From positions 1 to 6,942 of the forward strand of contig CAZWLN010000101.1 in the NCBI GenBank assembly GCA_964634885.1: DNA of 6,942 nucleotides, written 5' to 3'. Positions within the stretch are counted from its first letter, which is position 1; the number at the start of each line of letters is the position of its first letter. Under the pieces are notes generated by a model. It saw only the letters and a program-made list of their open reading frames with translations. It did no database searches and was not told the origin of the DNA. Origin of the DNA: DAINRZ01 sp964634885. GTDB taxonomy: Bacteria > Bacteroidota > Ignavibacteria > Kapaibacteriales > UBA2268. Shown in pieces: positions 6,685 to 6,942 of the stretch. Made by a program: the position numbers and the translations under genes.

Positions 6685-6706
6685 CCCCTCCTTGGATAAG
6701 GAGGGG
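6685..6706 (+). repeat. GC-rich hairpin, subtype I, copy D
   Basis: CCCCTCCTT, loop GGAT, AAGGAGGGG: a perfect 9-bp stem, followed by CCAGGGGTGGTTGGA (6707-6721). It matches copy A (62-83) including the preceding TTTT and the following TCAGT-like bases. The single stem change is compensated on the other arm. The small hairpin, 9-base units and heptamers of the full module are not clearly present, so this is a solitary or decayed copy. Confidence 0.8.
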
Positions 6707-6942
6707 CCAGGGGTGGTTGGATTTTCAGTGTTTTGGGTTTCTATTGCACAATCCGGGTTAATGAAATCCAATCGGTTCAACATGGTATAGGGGCTAAGAA
6801 TGGATAATTTTCCGGCTTGTGGTGATCACATCCGGCCCTGCCTTGCTAATTCTTTGGAATTCTTAATTTTTTGAGACAATTTGCCTTTTGATGTGTCATT
6901 AAGATTATGAATTGTGCAAAGTCTGAAAAATATGGTTTAAAA

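Larger units (their letters stand above)
6504..6942. other. Intergenic region upstream of the secreted-protein gene
   Basis: These 439 bases hold no convincing gene on either strand. They contain the AT-rich leader of the secreted-protein gene, the subtype I hairpin at 6685-6706, an 11-base inverted pair (6548-6558 and 6891-6901) and the palindrome GTGATCAC (6822-6829). The last 36 bases are open from an ATG at 6907, too short to call. Confidence 0.6.

Noticed and set aside
6819..6831. CRP-like TGTG...CACA palindrome around GTGATCAC
   Set aside because: The arm spacing does not fit a CRP/FNR site, and no promoter or gene start lies close to it.
6850..6868. Heptamer-like AATTAAG/AATTC remnant on the minus strand near the right end
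   Set aside because: Only about two units can be read, and they lie in the opposite orientation relative to the hairpin, unlike the left-hand modules.
6907..6942. Possible start of a plus-strand gene (ATG followed by 11 open codons to the edge)
   Set aside because: Twelve codons are far too few, and there is no ribosome binding site or promoter match nearby.

Overview
The window has the look of a chromosomal segment from the Bacteroidota/Chlorobiota (FCB) group. The evidence is a C-terminal type A sorting domain of the type IX secretion system (T9SS) on a PKD/beta-propeller protein, a match to the TAnnTTTG promoter element of that group, weak or absent Shine-Dalgarno sequences, and a large PDZ/multi-TM/GAF/PP2C membrane phosphatase. 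Ignavibacteria or Kapabacteria-like lineages are my favoured guess within the group, but nothing in the window proves the class.

Layout. Bases 1-421 are non-coding and hold a tandem array of three related composite repeat modules. Each module contains short AAT-type heptamers, a small terminator-like hairpin, a GC-rich hairpin, an AGTTCGT(C/A)AAG block and a variable number of 9-base units. Bases 422-3217 (minus strand) encode a 931-residue membrane protein with an N-terminal helix, a PDZ domain, about nine further membrane helices, a GAF domain and a catalytically complete SpoIIE/RsbU-type PP2C phosphatase. Bases 3218-3380 are its upstream region, with a good -7 promoter element, a perfect 7-7-7 inverted repeat overlapping that promoter, and a second imperfect palindrome. 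Bases 3381-6503 (minus strand) encode a 1040-residue secreted protein: signal peptide, WD40/propeller-like region, three PKD domains, second WD40/propeller-like region and T9SS sorting domain. Bases 6504-6942 are non-coding as far as I can see and contain a fourth copy of the GC-rich hairpin.

How the parts relate. The secreted protein lies upstream of the phosphatase on the same strand, 163 bases apart. The phosphatase appears to have its own promoter in that gap, so a tight operon is not required. The phosphatase would sense something in the envelope or cytoplasm (PDZ, membrane region, GAF) and dephosphorylate a partner, by family analogy an anti-sigma-factor antagonist. No such partner or cognate kinase is in the window. 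The secreted protein is probably exported through the outer membrane and anchored or released. Nothing in the sequence ties its function directly to the phosphatase. The two genes differ clearly in base composition: the secreted protein gene is much more AT-rich.

The least ordinary part is the composite repeat array at the left end. I see no complete mobile element, CRISPR array, tRNA or rRNA.
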